This document shows, piece after piece, positions 47,256 through 58,750 of a stretch of 64,000 nucleotides of DNA. The translations under genes were made by a program, and so were the position numbers. This DNA comes from Actinomucor elegans. Its lineage: Eukaryota > Mucoromycota > Mucoromycetes > Mucorales > Mucoraceae. Position 1 is the stretch's first letter. Every line of letters starts with the position of its first letter. Under the pieces are notes generated by a model. That model was given only the letters and a program-made list of their open reading frames with translations. It had not been told where the DNA came from and did not search any database. The stretch spans positions 2,356,001 to 2,420,000 of the forward strand of contig JAMSLZ010000002.1 in assembly GCA_026027325.1 (NCBI GenBank). Direction: 5' to 3'.

Positions 47256-48442
47256 CTGGCAAAGCATCTGTTTGACTTAGTAAAGAAGCCTATTATACTG
47301 TTAGATAATAATAAAATATATAATCATATTTAGTTACCTTTAATCTCAAATTATTCAGTGAATTTTCTGCCATTTCTTTGAAACGCTTTTGTAGATCAGG
47401 GAAACGACTGATAACATCCAGAAAGTCAGACTTTTTCAATACATAGGATTCAGTTGCAGTTACAGCTTTGGCATCAGCTGCACGTGGAGCATTCAATAGA
47501 ACAGAGATATCACCAAAGTAATCACCTGCAGACAAACGTTCAATTGGCGTCAATACATTGGCAGCTGTATCGACATTAGCTACTTCCACCGTACCTGTTT
47601 GATATTTAAGTCATCTATTACGTGTTTTACAGCAGCTACTCTTACCGTCAATAATAAAAAACAGTTCCTTTCCTTGATCTCCTTTTTTCATAATCAGGTC
47701 ATTAGGTGCAAAATGACGGGGCTCTACCTTGAGTGATATCAAGTGTAAGAATTCCTCGGGGCAGCTTTGAAAATATGGAATCTAACACAGACTAATGGTT
47801 CTAGTTCAGTTCAGTTAAAATACTCGCCATGATTACTTGTACCTTCTTTAGTAAATTATGAACACTTGTTAGATCTTCGACGTTTCGTTCAGTTAAAGGC
47901 TTATTGCTAATCTTATTCTTTTCGTTCAGATTCTTGCTTTTCCTCAATAAAGTCAATCTTTCTTCTGCTTCAAAACGAAGCATCCTTTCGACTTCAGGAT
48001 ACTGTGGAAGTATTGTATTGACTTCTTCTGCAGTTAATGCAGCTGCAATGCATTTTGTGCTGGCAATAACAGTGGCTGTACGAGGCATCGAATAAAGGAT
48101 GCCGATTTCACCAAAACAAGATCCTTTAGGTAACGTAGCATATATACGTTCAAAATCTGCGCTACAAACATCGACAGAACCTCTCAAAAGGAAAAACATG
48201 GCTTTTGCGGGTTCACCTTCAACAATAATGATATCGCGTGGGCCATAAGTTCGTAAGTGCATAGAGCAAGCAAGTTTTTCTAGAAAGCTTTCGTTATTTG
48301 TGCGTTGAAACAGTGCGTGTTGTCGAAGTGACTGGAGTAGTTCAGGTGGAATTGACCGATCGTCCGTAATCTCCATAGACGAAGTGGAAGAATTTGTTGA
48401 AGAAGTCGGCCAAACTGGCTCTTTTTGTATATCGATCATCAT
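45829..48442 (-). CDS. Fusion protein: two cyclic-nucleotide-binding domains, F-box and leucine-rich repeats, 800 aa
   Basis: Five exons: complement(45829..47204, 47256..47289, 47338..47594, 47646..47781, 47843..48442). Phases close. Residues ~35-160 form the first cNMP domain with a canonical phosphate-binding cassette CFGEIGILYSMPRTATV. Residues ~205-330 form the second, with YFGDISVLLNAPRAAD, where the usual Glu is Asp. A linker rich in T/P follows, then an F-box-like segment (LVSFNEEILGLIVNHMDF) and ~11 cysteine-containing LRRs of the Fbxl/Grr1 type (LDLSNCRKISDIGIF, LNIQRCTRITDQGF, LNLTDCSFLTDQAV). F-box LRR proteins select substrates for SCF ubiquitin ligases, and the cNMP domains resemble the tandem pair of PKA regulatory subunit. 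A cAMP/cGMP-controlled SCF adaptor is inferred. No PKA inhibitor sequence or dimerisation helix is visible at the N-terminus. Confidence 0.9.
47216..47252. repeat. A/T mononucleotide tract (~36 nt) inside an intron
   Basis: An uninterrupted A run on +, T run on the coding strand, filling most of the 51-nt intron 4 of the cNMP/F-box gene and ending shortly before the acceptor. Other tracts above 20 nt: 4066-4088, 6381-6410, 6980-7006, 27250-27284, 31781-31802, 44862-44890 and 56480-56503. Confidence 0.9.
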
Positions 48443-49650
48443 TTTTTTTAACGAGAAAAAAAAAATGGAAAAAACAAAACGAGGGAAAAAAAAGAGCCTT
48501 GGGTTATATCCCATTGAAACCTCTCAAACTGCAGTGCAAGCGGAATTTGAATATATTTCATCTAACAAAAACCCTCGAAAATGTCATTGTTGGCCTACTA
48601 TCTATTTCTAAGTGCTTATGACGCGTCTATTATCAATCATAAGCATGATATGTTATAGTGCGTTTGTTTTACGTAAGGTATAAAGAAAACGTGAGCCAAA
48701 AAAGATACACCATGACGTTCACTGTGTAACACAACTTACCAATAATCTGCATTTCTGAAAAAGTAATCTCTACACTGGTAAACAGGTGCTTTTTGAAGAG
48801 AAGATATCATGCCATAATCTACAATTTTTTTATAATGCGTCACATATATCTTAAATCAATAGAATGATTATCGTTTTCTATTTTCTCATTCTCTGTAACC
48901 ATTCGAGATCCTCAAAAAGAAAAGTTTCGGCTACTCGGACAACCATAGTTGTCACTGTAATTCAGCTATCACCAACGTAACAGCTAATAAAATAAACCCA
49001 GATTTGTGAAACATGCGATTAAATACACTTAAGGAGCATTGATATCTAAATGACAGTTTCGTGGTTTAATGGTAGAGTGCACACCAATTGTTTGTATACT
49101 ATGTGCTGGTTTCACTGATCGATCGAGATCAACAATATTTCCCTCCTTAACGAAATACCTAGATCGCATAATTCAAAAACGCGATTGCTAGGACATAAGT
49201 AGCTCAAAATATTATTTTTTTCGAAATAGCATTATTTTGCAGTATCATATTTGAGTGGTACATGCTCACAATTTGATAAGCGTGTCTTGGCTTGTTGATG
49301 TAATATAAATGCAATTTACGAGTATTGTTAGATCAAAAGTATAAGAAATGTATATGGTTCATAGACAACCACTAAAATATAGTATAATCGCTAAATAGTG
49401 ATTCCAATAAGAGTAGTGTCTCGTCCTAAAGATGTACTTGACTATCAGATGCGTTATTAAGCACTGATCTATCGAGAGAACCAATCAATCATTAGGTTCC
49501 AGTGTTCATCTAAAACGCCCGTTTGATATAATCCATCGATCCACCCAAGTTTACAAAATAACATGTTTACTTTTATTTTTGCTGTGATAATGGTTATTAT
49601 ATTATGTATAAGTAGGATGATTATGTGTACTATTGCGCTATTATTATTTA
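48443..49650. other. Intergenic with tRNA-like/SINE-like remnant
   Basis: 5' flank of the cNMP/F-box gene and 3' flank of NUM1. At 49056-49157 a tRNA-Gly-like D-arm (gtggtttaatggtagagt) is flanked by gtttcgt and, ~95 bp later, acgaaat, which could pair. The anticodon arm lacks T33 and the B-box (gatcgagatc) is imperfect, so no functional tRNA is called. A copy of atctatcgagaga lies at 49467-49479. Confidence 0.35.
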
Positions 49651-52600
49651 CTAATGATTATGATGCTGTCCGCGAGTTAAGGTTGATACATCATGTTTGC
49701 CATCGCAACATTGTCTGATATTCACGATATCATCTGAATCATCAGAGTCGTATTGAGCAGCATCAGCAAGATGATGTACACTTCTCTCAGAAGCCTTTGA
49801 ATTGATTGAAACATTGCTTTGATGAACTACATTTTCAACAGAGCTATCGGATGTGAATCTAGGTTCCTCTACTAATTGGCCACTGTTATTGTTTGGTCTG
49901 CCCAACAAGTAAGATAAAGACTAGAATTTGAAATGAGTATACCATAAATCATATTTCTTTAGATACAGTGATATTTACCTTTAACCATAATTCATGTCTT
50001 TCCAAATTAGGTGCCGTAATCTTGAGGTCTCTTTTGGGTGTGCGGATCAATAAGCTCATAGGTGAAGCACCCGAGTTATCGTTACTAGGGACTGCAGAAA
50101 CCGACTCGATGAAAGCTATTAAAAGCAAAAAAGAATTTAGTTTTAATTGGCTTTTTTATAGTAATGGTTATTTTGTTCTTACCACTCTTTGTCTTGGCTT
50201 CATTTCCTTCTGCACCAGGCTGAACAGAACTCCAATATAAGATCTTAGTATAAGGATGCACCCAAAAGAATCGTTGATGTTTGTTCTCAGAAATACCACC
50301 GCCCACATAACGACGTGTGTGCTTGGACATCCATTCACCAATCATGGTTTGAGTGATAGCAGAAATGACATAAATATCCGTACTGCTGTTATTGGAGAAG
50401 CCAGGGAAGCTTTCGTCCGAACTCATGGGCATAGGCATACGTCCGCCACTTGGAGAAAGATGATCTTCGTTGGATGACATGGTGGAGACAGATACCGAAG
50501 AACTATGTTTGTTCGAAAGTTCCCGTAAGCTGAGCGAAGATTTGCTGTGAAGGCGATTCGATCCACCGTTGTATTTTGTACTTTCCAAGATACGGAATGT
50601 ACCAAAAGACATGGGATTACTGCCGCTTGCTGTGCTGTCTATGCTAGGTCGTTGGCTCTTTTGAATATTATTTTCCTTTCTACCAAGGCGAAGAGAAGAA
50701 ACAGAGCTTGATAATCTCAATTTGCGACTAGTACTTGCTGGCGTGGACACTGAAGGAGCAGGAGATACATTAACAGAGGGTAGAGCCAATCTCGAGGTTG
50801 AGACAGATCGTTCAATAGTCGATGGAGGCGTCAATTCGTTCTTACCTGAAACGGATCTTTCGCTTTGATGTTGACTGAGTCTTGTAGATACATGGGGATT
50901 CACACTACGGTGATTGGTTTCCATTGACGCTTCAGCAGATGATAAAGAAGAAGAGGATGCAGCCATATTTGAAAGTGTAGTAGTAGTAAGCTCTTTTTTG
51001 GGTGAACTGTTTTTCTTTTGGTACTCTAATAAAGCAACTCTGACAGCTTCAAGTGTGTTTCTCTCTGCTTCTTCCTTGGTAATCATACGTTCTTCCTTTT
51101 CGCGTAATGCCTTTCTTTCACAAGCCAAGATGGCTGCAGTTTCACTTCGTTCCTTGTCTAAAGCTTCACGAGCAGCAGATTCAGCCAGCGCATCTGCTTC
51201 TTCCTTGGTCATTAATTCCTTTTCACGAGCAGCCATGGCTTGACGTTCCTTGACAATGGCATCAGCAGCTGCCACCTTGGCAAGAGCTTCAGCTTCAGCT
51301 TTCGAGATCATGGACATGGCTTCAATTTCTTCGCGTTGAGCAGCTTCCTTTCTTTCCGCTTCCAAAGCCTTTGCGATTCCATCCCTGACCATATTGTTTG
51401 CGTATTCTCTAGAGATCATACCAGCCAATGCTTCAGCTTGAGCCTTCTCAGCCGTTTCTAAAGCGTCGGCAACAGCGCGTTTGATAAGCACATCTGCACT
51501 ATCCTTGGTAAGCATGGTCTTGAGACGCTGGTTTGTATCCTCGGCTTCCTTTTTGAAAGCATCAATTTTTTTGGACAAGGTATCCATTTCCATTTGCTTG
51601 GCTTCCAATTCCAATTGTTTGGCTTGATCAGCTTCAGATTTTTGCCTTTCAAGCTGGGCTTCTATTTCAGCACGCTGTTTCTCAAATTCAGCTTGCATGA
51701 CGCTTTGGATATCCAGCTTTTGTTTCTCCAATTCCACTTGCTTTTCAGCTTCGATCTGGTTCTTTTGTTTCTCCAATTCCACTTGCTTTTCTGCTTCGAT
51801 CTGGTTCTTTTGTTTCTCTAATTCCACTTGCTTTTCTGCTTCGATCTGGTTCTTTTGTTTCTCTAATTCAGCTTGCTTTTCAGCTTCAATCTGGCTCTTT
51901 TGTTTCTCCAATTCCACTTGCTTTTCAACTTCAATCTGGTTCTTTTGTTTCTCTAATTCAGCTTGCATCACGCTTTGAATTTCTAGCTTTTGCTTCTCCA
52001 ATTCCATTTGCTTTTCGGTTTCAAACTGACTCTTCTGTCTTTCCAATTCGGCTTGCATGACGCTTTGGATCTCGAGTTTTTGTTTCTCCAGCTCCTTTTG
52101 CTTTTCAGCCTCAAGCTGACTCTTTTCTCTCTCCAGTTCTGCGAGCTTGATGGCTTCCATTTCGAGCCTGTGTTTTTCGAGTTCAACTTGCTTGATGGTG
52201 CGCATTTCTGCCTCAGTCTGTCTCTTTTGTCTTTCTAGTTCCGCAAGCTTCAAAGCTTCCATCTCGAGCTTATACTTTTCAAGTTCAATTTGCTTGATGG
52301 TGAGCATTTCAGATTTTTGTGTTTCAAGGTCGGCCAACTTGATCGCTTCCAATTTCTCCAACTCGGCTTGCTTGGATGACTCCAGGTCAGCCTTTTGCTT
52401 CTCTAAAGCATCCGCTAAGACTGCATCTAACTGCTGCTGTGCTTTTTGTTTTTCAATGGCGATAGCTTGTTGCACCAAAGCATTTGCATCTTCTTTCGGT
52501 ATCAGGTCAGTTGATGGCTCGATGGGTGTTTGTGTTTCTTGAACAGTAGACGCCTCTTGCTTGAACTTTTCAGTAGCCAAGGCCACAGCTGCCAGAGCCA

Positions 52601-55600
52601 TGGATTCAGCTTCCGTTTTAGTCACCATATCACTACGGACAGCCTCGTTTTGTGTTTGAAGAGACTTGTATTCCGCTTGCACTTGCTCAACAGCTTCTTC
52701 TATCATGACATTTACTTGTACCTTGGGAACCATGGTCTCCCGTAACTCGGTCTCAATGATTGCGCGCGTTTCTGCGTTAGATGCCATGATTTTTTCCACT
52801 TCAGCCTTGGGAAGCATATCTACAGTCTTTTCTTCAATGGCTACTTGAATAAGGCTATCGACTTGAGCTTTAGGAAGCATATCTATAGTCTTTTCTTCAA
52901 CAGCTATTTGAATGAGCTTATCGACTTCAGACTTGGGAAGCATATCTGCAACCTTTTCTTGAACGGCTACTTGAATGAGCTTATCAACTTCAGACTTGGG
53001 AAGCATGTTAACAACTTTTTCTTCAATAGTTTTCTGAATGATCTTGTCTACTTCAACCTTTGGAAGCATATCTACAGTCTTTTCTTGAATAAGCTTATCT
53101 ACTTCAGCTTTAGGAAGCATATCTACAGTCTTTTCTTCAATGGCTACTTGAATAAGGCTATCGACTTGAGCTTTAGGAAGCATATCTACAGTCTTTTCTT
53201 CAATAGCTACTTGAATGAGCTTATCGACTTCAGACTTTGGCAGCATATCCACAACCTTTTCTTCAACAGCTACTTCAATGAGGTTATCAATTTCAGACTT
53301 GGGAAGCATATCTGCAATCTTTTCTTCAATAGCTACTTGAATGAGGTTATCAATTTCAGACTTCGGCAGCATATCTATCACCTTTTCTTCAATGGCTACT
53401 TGAACGATCTTGTCCACTTCAGACTTGGGAAGCATATTTACAGTTTTTTCTTCAATAGCTACTTGAACAATTTTATCAACTTCAGCCTTGGGAAGCATAT
53501 CTACAGTCTTTTCTTCAATAGCCGCTTGTATGATCTTGTCTACTTCAACCTTTGGAAGCATATCTACAGTCTTTTCTTGAATAAGCTTATCTACTTCAGC
53601 TTTAGGAAGCATATCTACAGTCTTTTTTTCGATGGCTACTTGGATGAGCTTATCGACTTCTGATTGAGGCACCATATCTTTTGTTTTGCTGAATACATGA
53701 TGAGTTGAAAGAGTCTTCTGCGATGGTATACTATTGGATGCAATTGCCAGCTGATCTGTAATAGAGGGTAATATGACTTCGATCTGCTCAGGGGATAGAA
53801 TGGACTCTGCACGTACAGCTATTTCCTGTCTCTCCTTGACCAATGCCTTGGCTATTTGTTCCTGAACGAATACATTGGTCACTGGCACAATAATACTAGT
53901 AGCCTCATCCAAGGCTTGATCCTCCTGAGGATTAATGTGAGGGTCATTGGGTGGCACAAAGGAACCAGAACGTGTATCACTCTCCTGTTGGTTGACAGTT
54001 ACAGCACCGAAATCCACAGGGTCGGTATTGATACCTGCATCAACTACCTGTACTTTAGCCTCTAATTCAGAAGACAATGGCTTTAAGGTAGTAGAACCAA
54101 ATGGTGTGCTATTAAAGCTAAAGATCTCGTCCAATGTAGTGCCTTGGAAATGAGAACCATCCACGCTCTCATTATCACTGTCCTCCTCCTCCTCATCCAC
54201 GCTATGCTCCTCTTGATCCTCCTCGTTCATGTTACTAAACTGTTCATTCTCTGATTCGTTAGGACAAAGACCTCGTGGTTGTCTGGCAACGCCACCTCTT
54301 CTTTTCTTTGTGGCTTTTTTGGCCTTGGAGCGACCACCGAATGAGACTGAATTAGTTGTATTCAAGCTAGCCATTTCTTTACGCATTTGTTCAATGTTTT
54401 CTTGACTGTCTGATAGCATTTTCTTGAGCTCAAACTTTTCTAGTTTCTCTTTATGATAAGAACTTCTCAGATTGGAGATAATACGATGTGCATGTGCTAG
54501 AGATTGCTTCAAGGTTTCAGTTTCCAAGGCTTGGCTTCTTGTGGATTGACTTGCAGATGCAGTCATGGTAGGTGCAGTTTGATTGGCATGTTCAGAATCA
54601 GAGCCTTGATCATGAGTCGCTTCTTGTTTAGTATCAGTAGGAGCACTGTCTTCGACTCGTGAAGCGGTAGCCAGCTTGATAGCCAACTTGGCCTTGCAAA
54701 TCTTTAGCTCTGTATTTAATGCTTCTACTTGCTTTTGTGTTTGAGCGTTCTCGCGTTGCGCAGTGGCTGCATGTTTTCGAAGATGATGCGTTTCTTGTTC
54801 ATGACGTGCTTTCATAGCTTCAATCACAGAAGCTGACTTCTCTTCTTGTGCTTTCATGATTTCAATTTGCTCTGCCTGTGTTTTGAGTTGCTTTGCTAAT
54901 CTACCATATTCTGTATTATGCTTGGCTACCGACTGATTGGATTCCAGAAGGTGAGCTCGAAGTTCTTGATTAGCCACCTCCAAATTCCAGTTTTCCTCTT
55001 TCAATCTCTCTAAATCCCAATATCATTAGACCTGGTTTATACTTTACATTCAAAAAGTTACTTTACCTTCTATTTCCTCTCTTTGTTTCAAATGCCGTTG
55101 CGTTGTTTCATGCGTTCTTTCGTTATCCGCTTGAGAAAGCTCCAATTGTTTGATAGTATCTTCTTTTTCTTGAAGAGCGGTTTTAAGTTTACGTACTTCA
55201 TTCAGTAAACTCTGACCAATTTCAGTAGCAAACTCGATGTCTGGATTACGCCTGTTTCCATTTATTGCCTTGGTTCGTTGTTTGGTCGGTGAAGAATTAG
55301 TAGGTGGAGGAGGTAATAAAGGAGCAAAACCACTAGTTGGTTTGGATGTATCTTCTAAATCACTCGACTAACAAACATGTATGAATACCCCCATTTGATG
55401 ATCCCAAACGAATGATTTTTTTTTTTTTACCTTTAGATATTGAAATTCATTAGCCAAGTCTTCCAACTTGGATCGAACTTGATCGGGCAGTTGGTCTTCT
55501 TGGGGATACCTGTTTAAATCCAGCAGCTCTTTCCTTATTGTATCTGTTTGTTTGATCAAGGCATTTCTGCTTATTTGACTGGTGCCCACTTTACTCAGCA

Positions 55601-55715
55601 TGTTTTCCTTGTTGTTGAGCTGCGTTGTCAATTCTGTTTTCACTTGATTGACGTTCATCCCAACAAATGAGATGGGTCTCTTTTGTTTCATGGCAGTTTT
55701 GGACAAACTGGACAT
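49651..55715 (-). CDS. NUM1: Num1/Mcp5/ApsA-like cortical anchor with long coiled coil, repeats and PH domain, 1939 aa
   Basis: Five exons, complement(49651..49920, 49979..50115, 50183..55009, 55067..55367, 55431..55715); phases close. The N-terminal ~450 residues are coiled coil (including RLKEENWNLEVANQEL), with acidic and basic low-complexity parts. Next comes a block of about 13 repeats of ~20-21 residues (EEKTVDMLPKAEVDKLIQVA), then a highly charged ELEKQKNQIEAEKQ-type coiled coil, then a serine-rich region. Residues ~1738-1850 form the Mcp5/Num1-type PH domain (GEWMSKHTRRYVG, HQRFFWVHPYTKILYWSS, then RTPKRDLKITAP). Family members bind PI(4,5)P2 at the cell cortex and anchor dynein and, through the N-terminal coiled coil, mitochondria, driving nuclear migration. 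The final ~89 residues are disordered. Confidence 0.92.
51700..52100 (-). repeat. Coding tandem repeats, 45-bp units (ELEKQKNQIEAEKQV)
   Basis: At least six nearly identical 15-residue units in the charged coiled coil of the Num1-like protein; 15 residues equal about two heptads plus one, so each unit shifts the coil phase slightly. Confidence 0.85.
52780..53680 (-). repeat. Coding tandem repeats, ~60-72 bp units (Num1 repeat block)
   Basis: About 13 units of VDKLIQVAIEEKTVDMLPKS type; several copies are identical over more than 40 bp and two whole two-unit blocks recur (around 53040-53110 and 53520-53600), indicating segmental duplication within the array. Confidence 0.9.
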
Positions 55716-56796
55716 GGTAAATTATATAGAAAAAGAGCCAATCTTGTTAATGAAAAGAAAAGAAAAAAGGAGGGTGATAGTCCAGAAAAGAAATATACCA
55801 ACTAAAAGGTTAAAACAACGTGGTGAGCTCTGCGTCACACAAAAGAGATGCACTTGGTTGGTGACTGGATATAGAAAATGGCCTGCTGTTTCTGCAAGCG
55901 CCCTCCTGCTTGATCATCTCATTCAAGCTTGAATAAATAGCTTTTTATCTTTTGTATTTGTACATCTATCTTTTAAAAATTTACTGTGTGTGGATTGGAT
56001 GATTTAAAAGCTATTCTCTCGCTTACAATGACATGGAGTGTACTTGAATTTGACCCGTCCCTTGAAAACTCCTGTTGGAAAGGCAAAGGGAGCTGATGTC
56101 TTAACCTGGGTACAAAGAATACTATTCATAAGGGATATGATTACCATATATGTTTAGAACTTCTTGACGCGATTCTATAGTACGCAAAGTATTGTTTTTT
56201 TTGGCGCGTTTTTTTTATTATTCAATGAATGATACATATCCTTTTGCACTTGTAGTTTCATGCTGATTAACATACAATAAGGTCCCAACATCTAGCATTT
56301 AAGAGATACAAGCATCTACTAATTAATGTTAAACGGTTGTACAAATTAGATACCAACTCATGTCAACTGTACGTTATACAAAAATAGATTGGAAATCAGG
56401 CGTTTCTTTGCTGCTGCATCCTCTGAATAGAATGAGGTGCCTATAGAATTTCTAATTGGATTACACTTTGCGCTTCATAAAAAAAAAAAAAAAAAAAAAA
56501 AAATAGTTTAGAAATGTACAAAAAAAGCCTATGCATATTTTATTGTTTAAAAAAGTTGCAGTATCTTTTTTTTGGGGGTAGATTGACGCTTATAAATTAA
56601 AATATGCTTTGCTATAGTGAACATTTCTGTATTGTAAAATATACCTTTCATCAATGGACAAATGCTGTATCAGATGAGCATTCCACACTCAGAAAATCTC
56701 GATCATGATTTCAGTTGTTATTAAAGTGGATGATGTTATCTATAAAGAACGTTTGAAGGGTGATATTTATTTAAAAAGATTATTATATAAGATTAT
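55716..56796. other. Intergenic: 5' flank of NUM1 and 3' flank of HIS7
   Basis: No gene; the two genes are in tandem on the minus strand. An A run lies at 56480-56503. A short + frame (55648-55932) is antisense to the NUM1 start and is rejected. Confidence 0.5.
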
Positions 56797-58511
56797 TTAC
56801 AAAGAGGTTGTATCAACAGGTCTAACAGGTACACCAGCCTTCTTTACAAATTCCTTGACAGATTGAAGTGGGACTTCACGACGATGGAAGATACCAGCAG
56901 CCAAAGCAGCTTCGACACCAGTCTTTTCAAACACCTCTACGAAATCTTCAACACGACCAGCACCGCTGGAAGCAATGACAGGAATTTTAACAGCGTTGCG
57001 CACAGATGAAATGAGTTCAAGTTCAAAACCAGAGTTGGTACCATCACGATCCATACAATTCAACAAGATTTCACCTGCACCCAATTGTTCACAGGCAGTA
57101 ACCAATTGAATTACATCCAAATCACGGCCCTCACGACCGCCCTTGACAGTACACTGATACCAACAGTATTCTTCTCCATTAGGGCCAGGTTGAGAGTTCT
57201 TGACAGTGTGATGGGTTGTATCTTGAGGATCCTTGACATAGACACGACGGGGATCAACGGAAATCACGACAGCTTGAGAACCGTAAGCTTCGGCAATGGT
57301 TTCAATAGCAGTAGTGCCTGTCTTTTTGCCGCCATTGGCAATGAAATTCTCAGCACAATAGACAGCATCACTGCCGATGGAAACCTTGTCAGCACCAGAA
57401 CGGAAATACTCGCCAGCAACTTCAAAAGCAGGATGAACAGTACCATCAGGATCAGTAACATCACGAATACCACCACCAATGGTTAAAGGTACAAAAACTT
57501 TTTCAGAGGTACGCTTCAAGACTTCGAGCATAGGTGTATCACCCAAAGGGCAGTTACGGAAACTGGTAATGTTTAAAAAGGTCACTTCATCAGCACCTTC
57601 TTCGAAATAACGCTTGGCAAGTTCAACAGGTTTACCCAAATTGCGTACATCTCCCTCTGTTTCACGAACATCGTACTGATCGCCCTTTGTAACAACCAAA
57701 TCACCGTTATCATTAGCACGGACATCCAAACAAGCAATAATACGCTTAGTAAAAGTATCATTATCTTTCTTTACAGGTTCTTTACGAACTACAGTGCTTT
57801 CGTCCACAACGCCTGTGCCAGACAAGAACGATTTCAAGATATTGAGACCAGCAAATCCACTCTTTTCAGGATGGAATTGAGTAGCAACGACGTTTCCCTT
57901 TTGAACTGTAGAAAGGAACAATTCATCGCCATATTGGGTAACAGATAAAGCCCAATCCTTGTTCTTTTCTGTGTAAGGTGCGCCATAAGAGTGAACAAAG
58001 TAGTATACTTTATCTTCATCAATATTGTAATTGACAGCTTGTGAGTCGACGTTGCTTGGCTGTGATTTGAGAAGTTGAGCATGGTTCCAGCCCATATGAG
58101 GTACAGCTTTGTTGGTATTATCAAACTTGGTGGTCTTTCCAGGAATAACGCCCAAGCCAGGCTCGTCACTTTCATCAGAACCTTCGAAAAGAGATTGCAT
58201 GCCTACGCAGATACCCATAAAGGGCTTACCAGAAGCGATATAAGCTTTCAAAGGCTCAGCGTATCCCTTGCTGCGCAAAGAACGCATAGCAAAGCCAAAG
58301 TCGCCTACACCGGGAAAAATGAGTTTCTAATAGAGAAAAACTGTTCAGTATACTCTAGGTTTTTTTTTCTTTCTAAAAATTGCTTTACCTCAGCAAGAGC
58401 AATATCAGAAGGGTCTTTGACGTATGTGATATCGTAACCCAAATGGTTGATAGCATTAACTAAACTACGAACGTTGCCTGCTCCATAATCGAGCATGTAA
58501 AGACCTGTCAT
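56797..58511 (-). CDS. HIS7: Imidazole glycerol phosphate synthase, bifunctional HisHF
   Basis: Two exons, complement(56797..58326, 58389..58511), with a 62-nt intron, give 550 residues; yeast His7 is 552. The N-terminal glutaminase has the oxyanion region [17 protein letters not shown], the nucleophile Cys in [16 protein letters not shown], and the His-Glu of [11 protein letters not shown]. The C-terminal (beta-alpha)8 cyclase starts [18 protein letters not shown] and contains [30 protein letters not shown] and [10 protein letters not shown], all matching HisF. The enzyme converts PRFAR and glutamine-derived ammonia to IGP and AICAR in histidine biosynthesis, linking to purine synthesis. Upstream it has two perfect TGACTCA boxes. 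Confidence 0.97.
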
Positions 58512-58605
58512 TTTGTGAAAATGGAGAGAAGGTGGAACTACGGGAAAAGGGGAAATCCAGCACTGGAAATCGGAGGTTTGAGGTATCTTTCCAAGGTGGC
58601 TTGGA

Positions 58606-58612
58606 TGACTCA
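58606..58612. promoter_or_regulatory. TGACTCA, Gcn4/CPC1-type site 95 bp upstream of HIS7
   Basis: A perfect 7-bp palindromic-type TGACTCA, 95 bp from the inferred HIS7 ATG; yeast HIS7 is a known general-amino-acid-control target through this motif. Confidence 0.65.
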
Positions 58613-58743
58613 CTGTGATGAGTTTGATTAAATTTTGGCTGTGATACTAGCGAATCCCATTTTTCGATAGATAACCAGTGTGCGGGTGTGTCTATGGTTT
58701 GGTATATCTAATCATGTTGTGCGTCCTTGAAAGATTGGTGAGT

Positions 58744-58750
58744 TGACTCA
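58744..58750. promoter_or_regulatory. Second TGACTCA site, 233 bp upstream of HIS7
   Basis: A second perfect heptamer 138 bp beyond the first, in the same intergenic region. Confidence 0.6.

Noticed and set aside
50914..52542. Several Ser/Phe/Cys-rich + frames opposite NUM1
   Set aside because: Antisense of charged coiled-coil codons; composition is a mirror of the repeats.
52845..53663. 272-codon + strand frame over the NUM1 repeats
   Set aside because: It is antisense to the VDMLPKAEVDKLIQ repeats and repeats with the same period; a shadow of the real gene.
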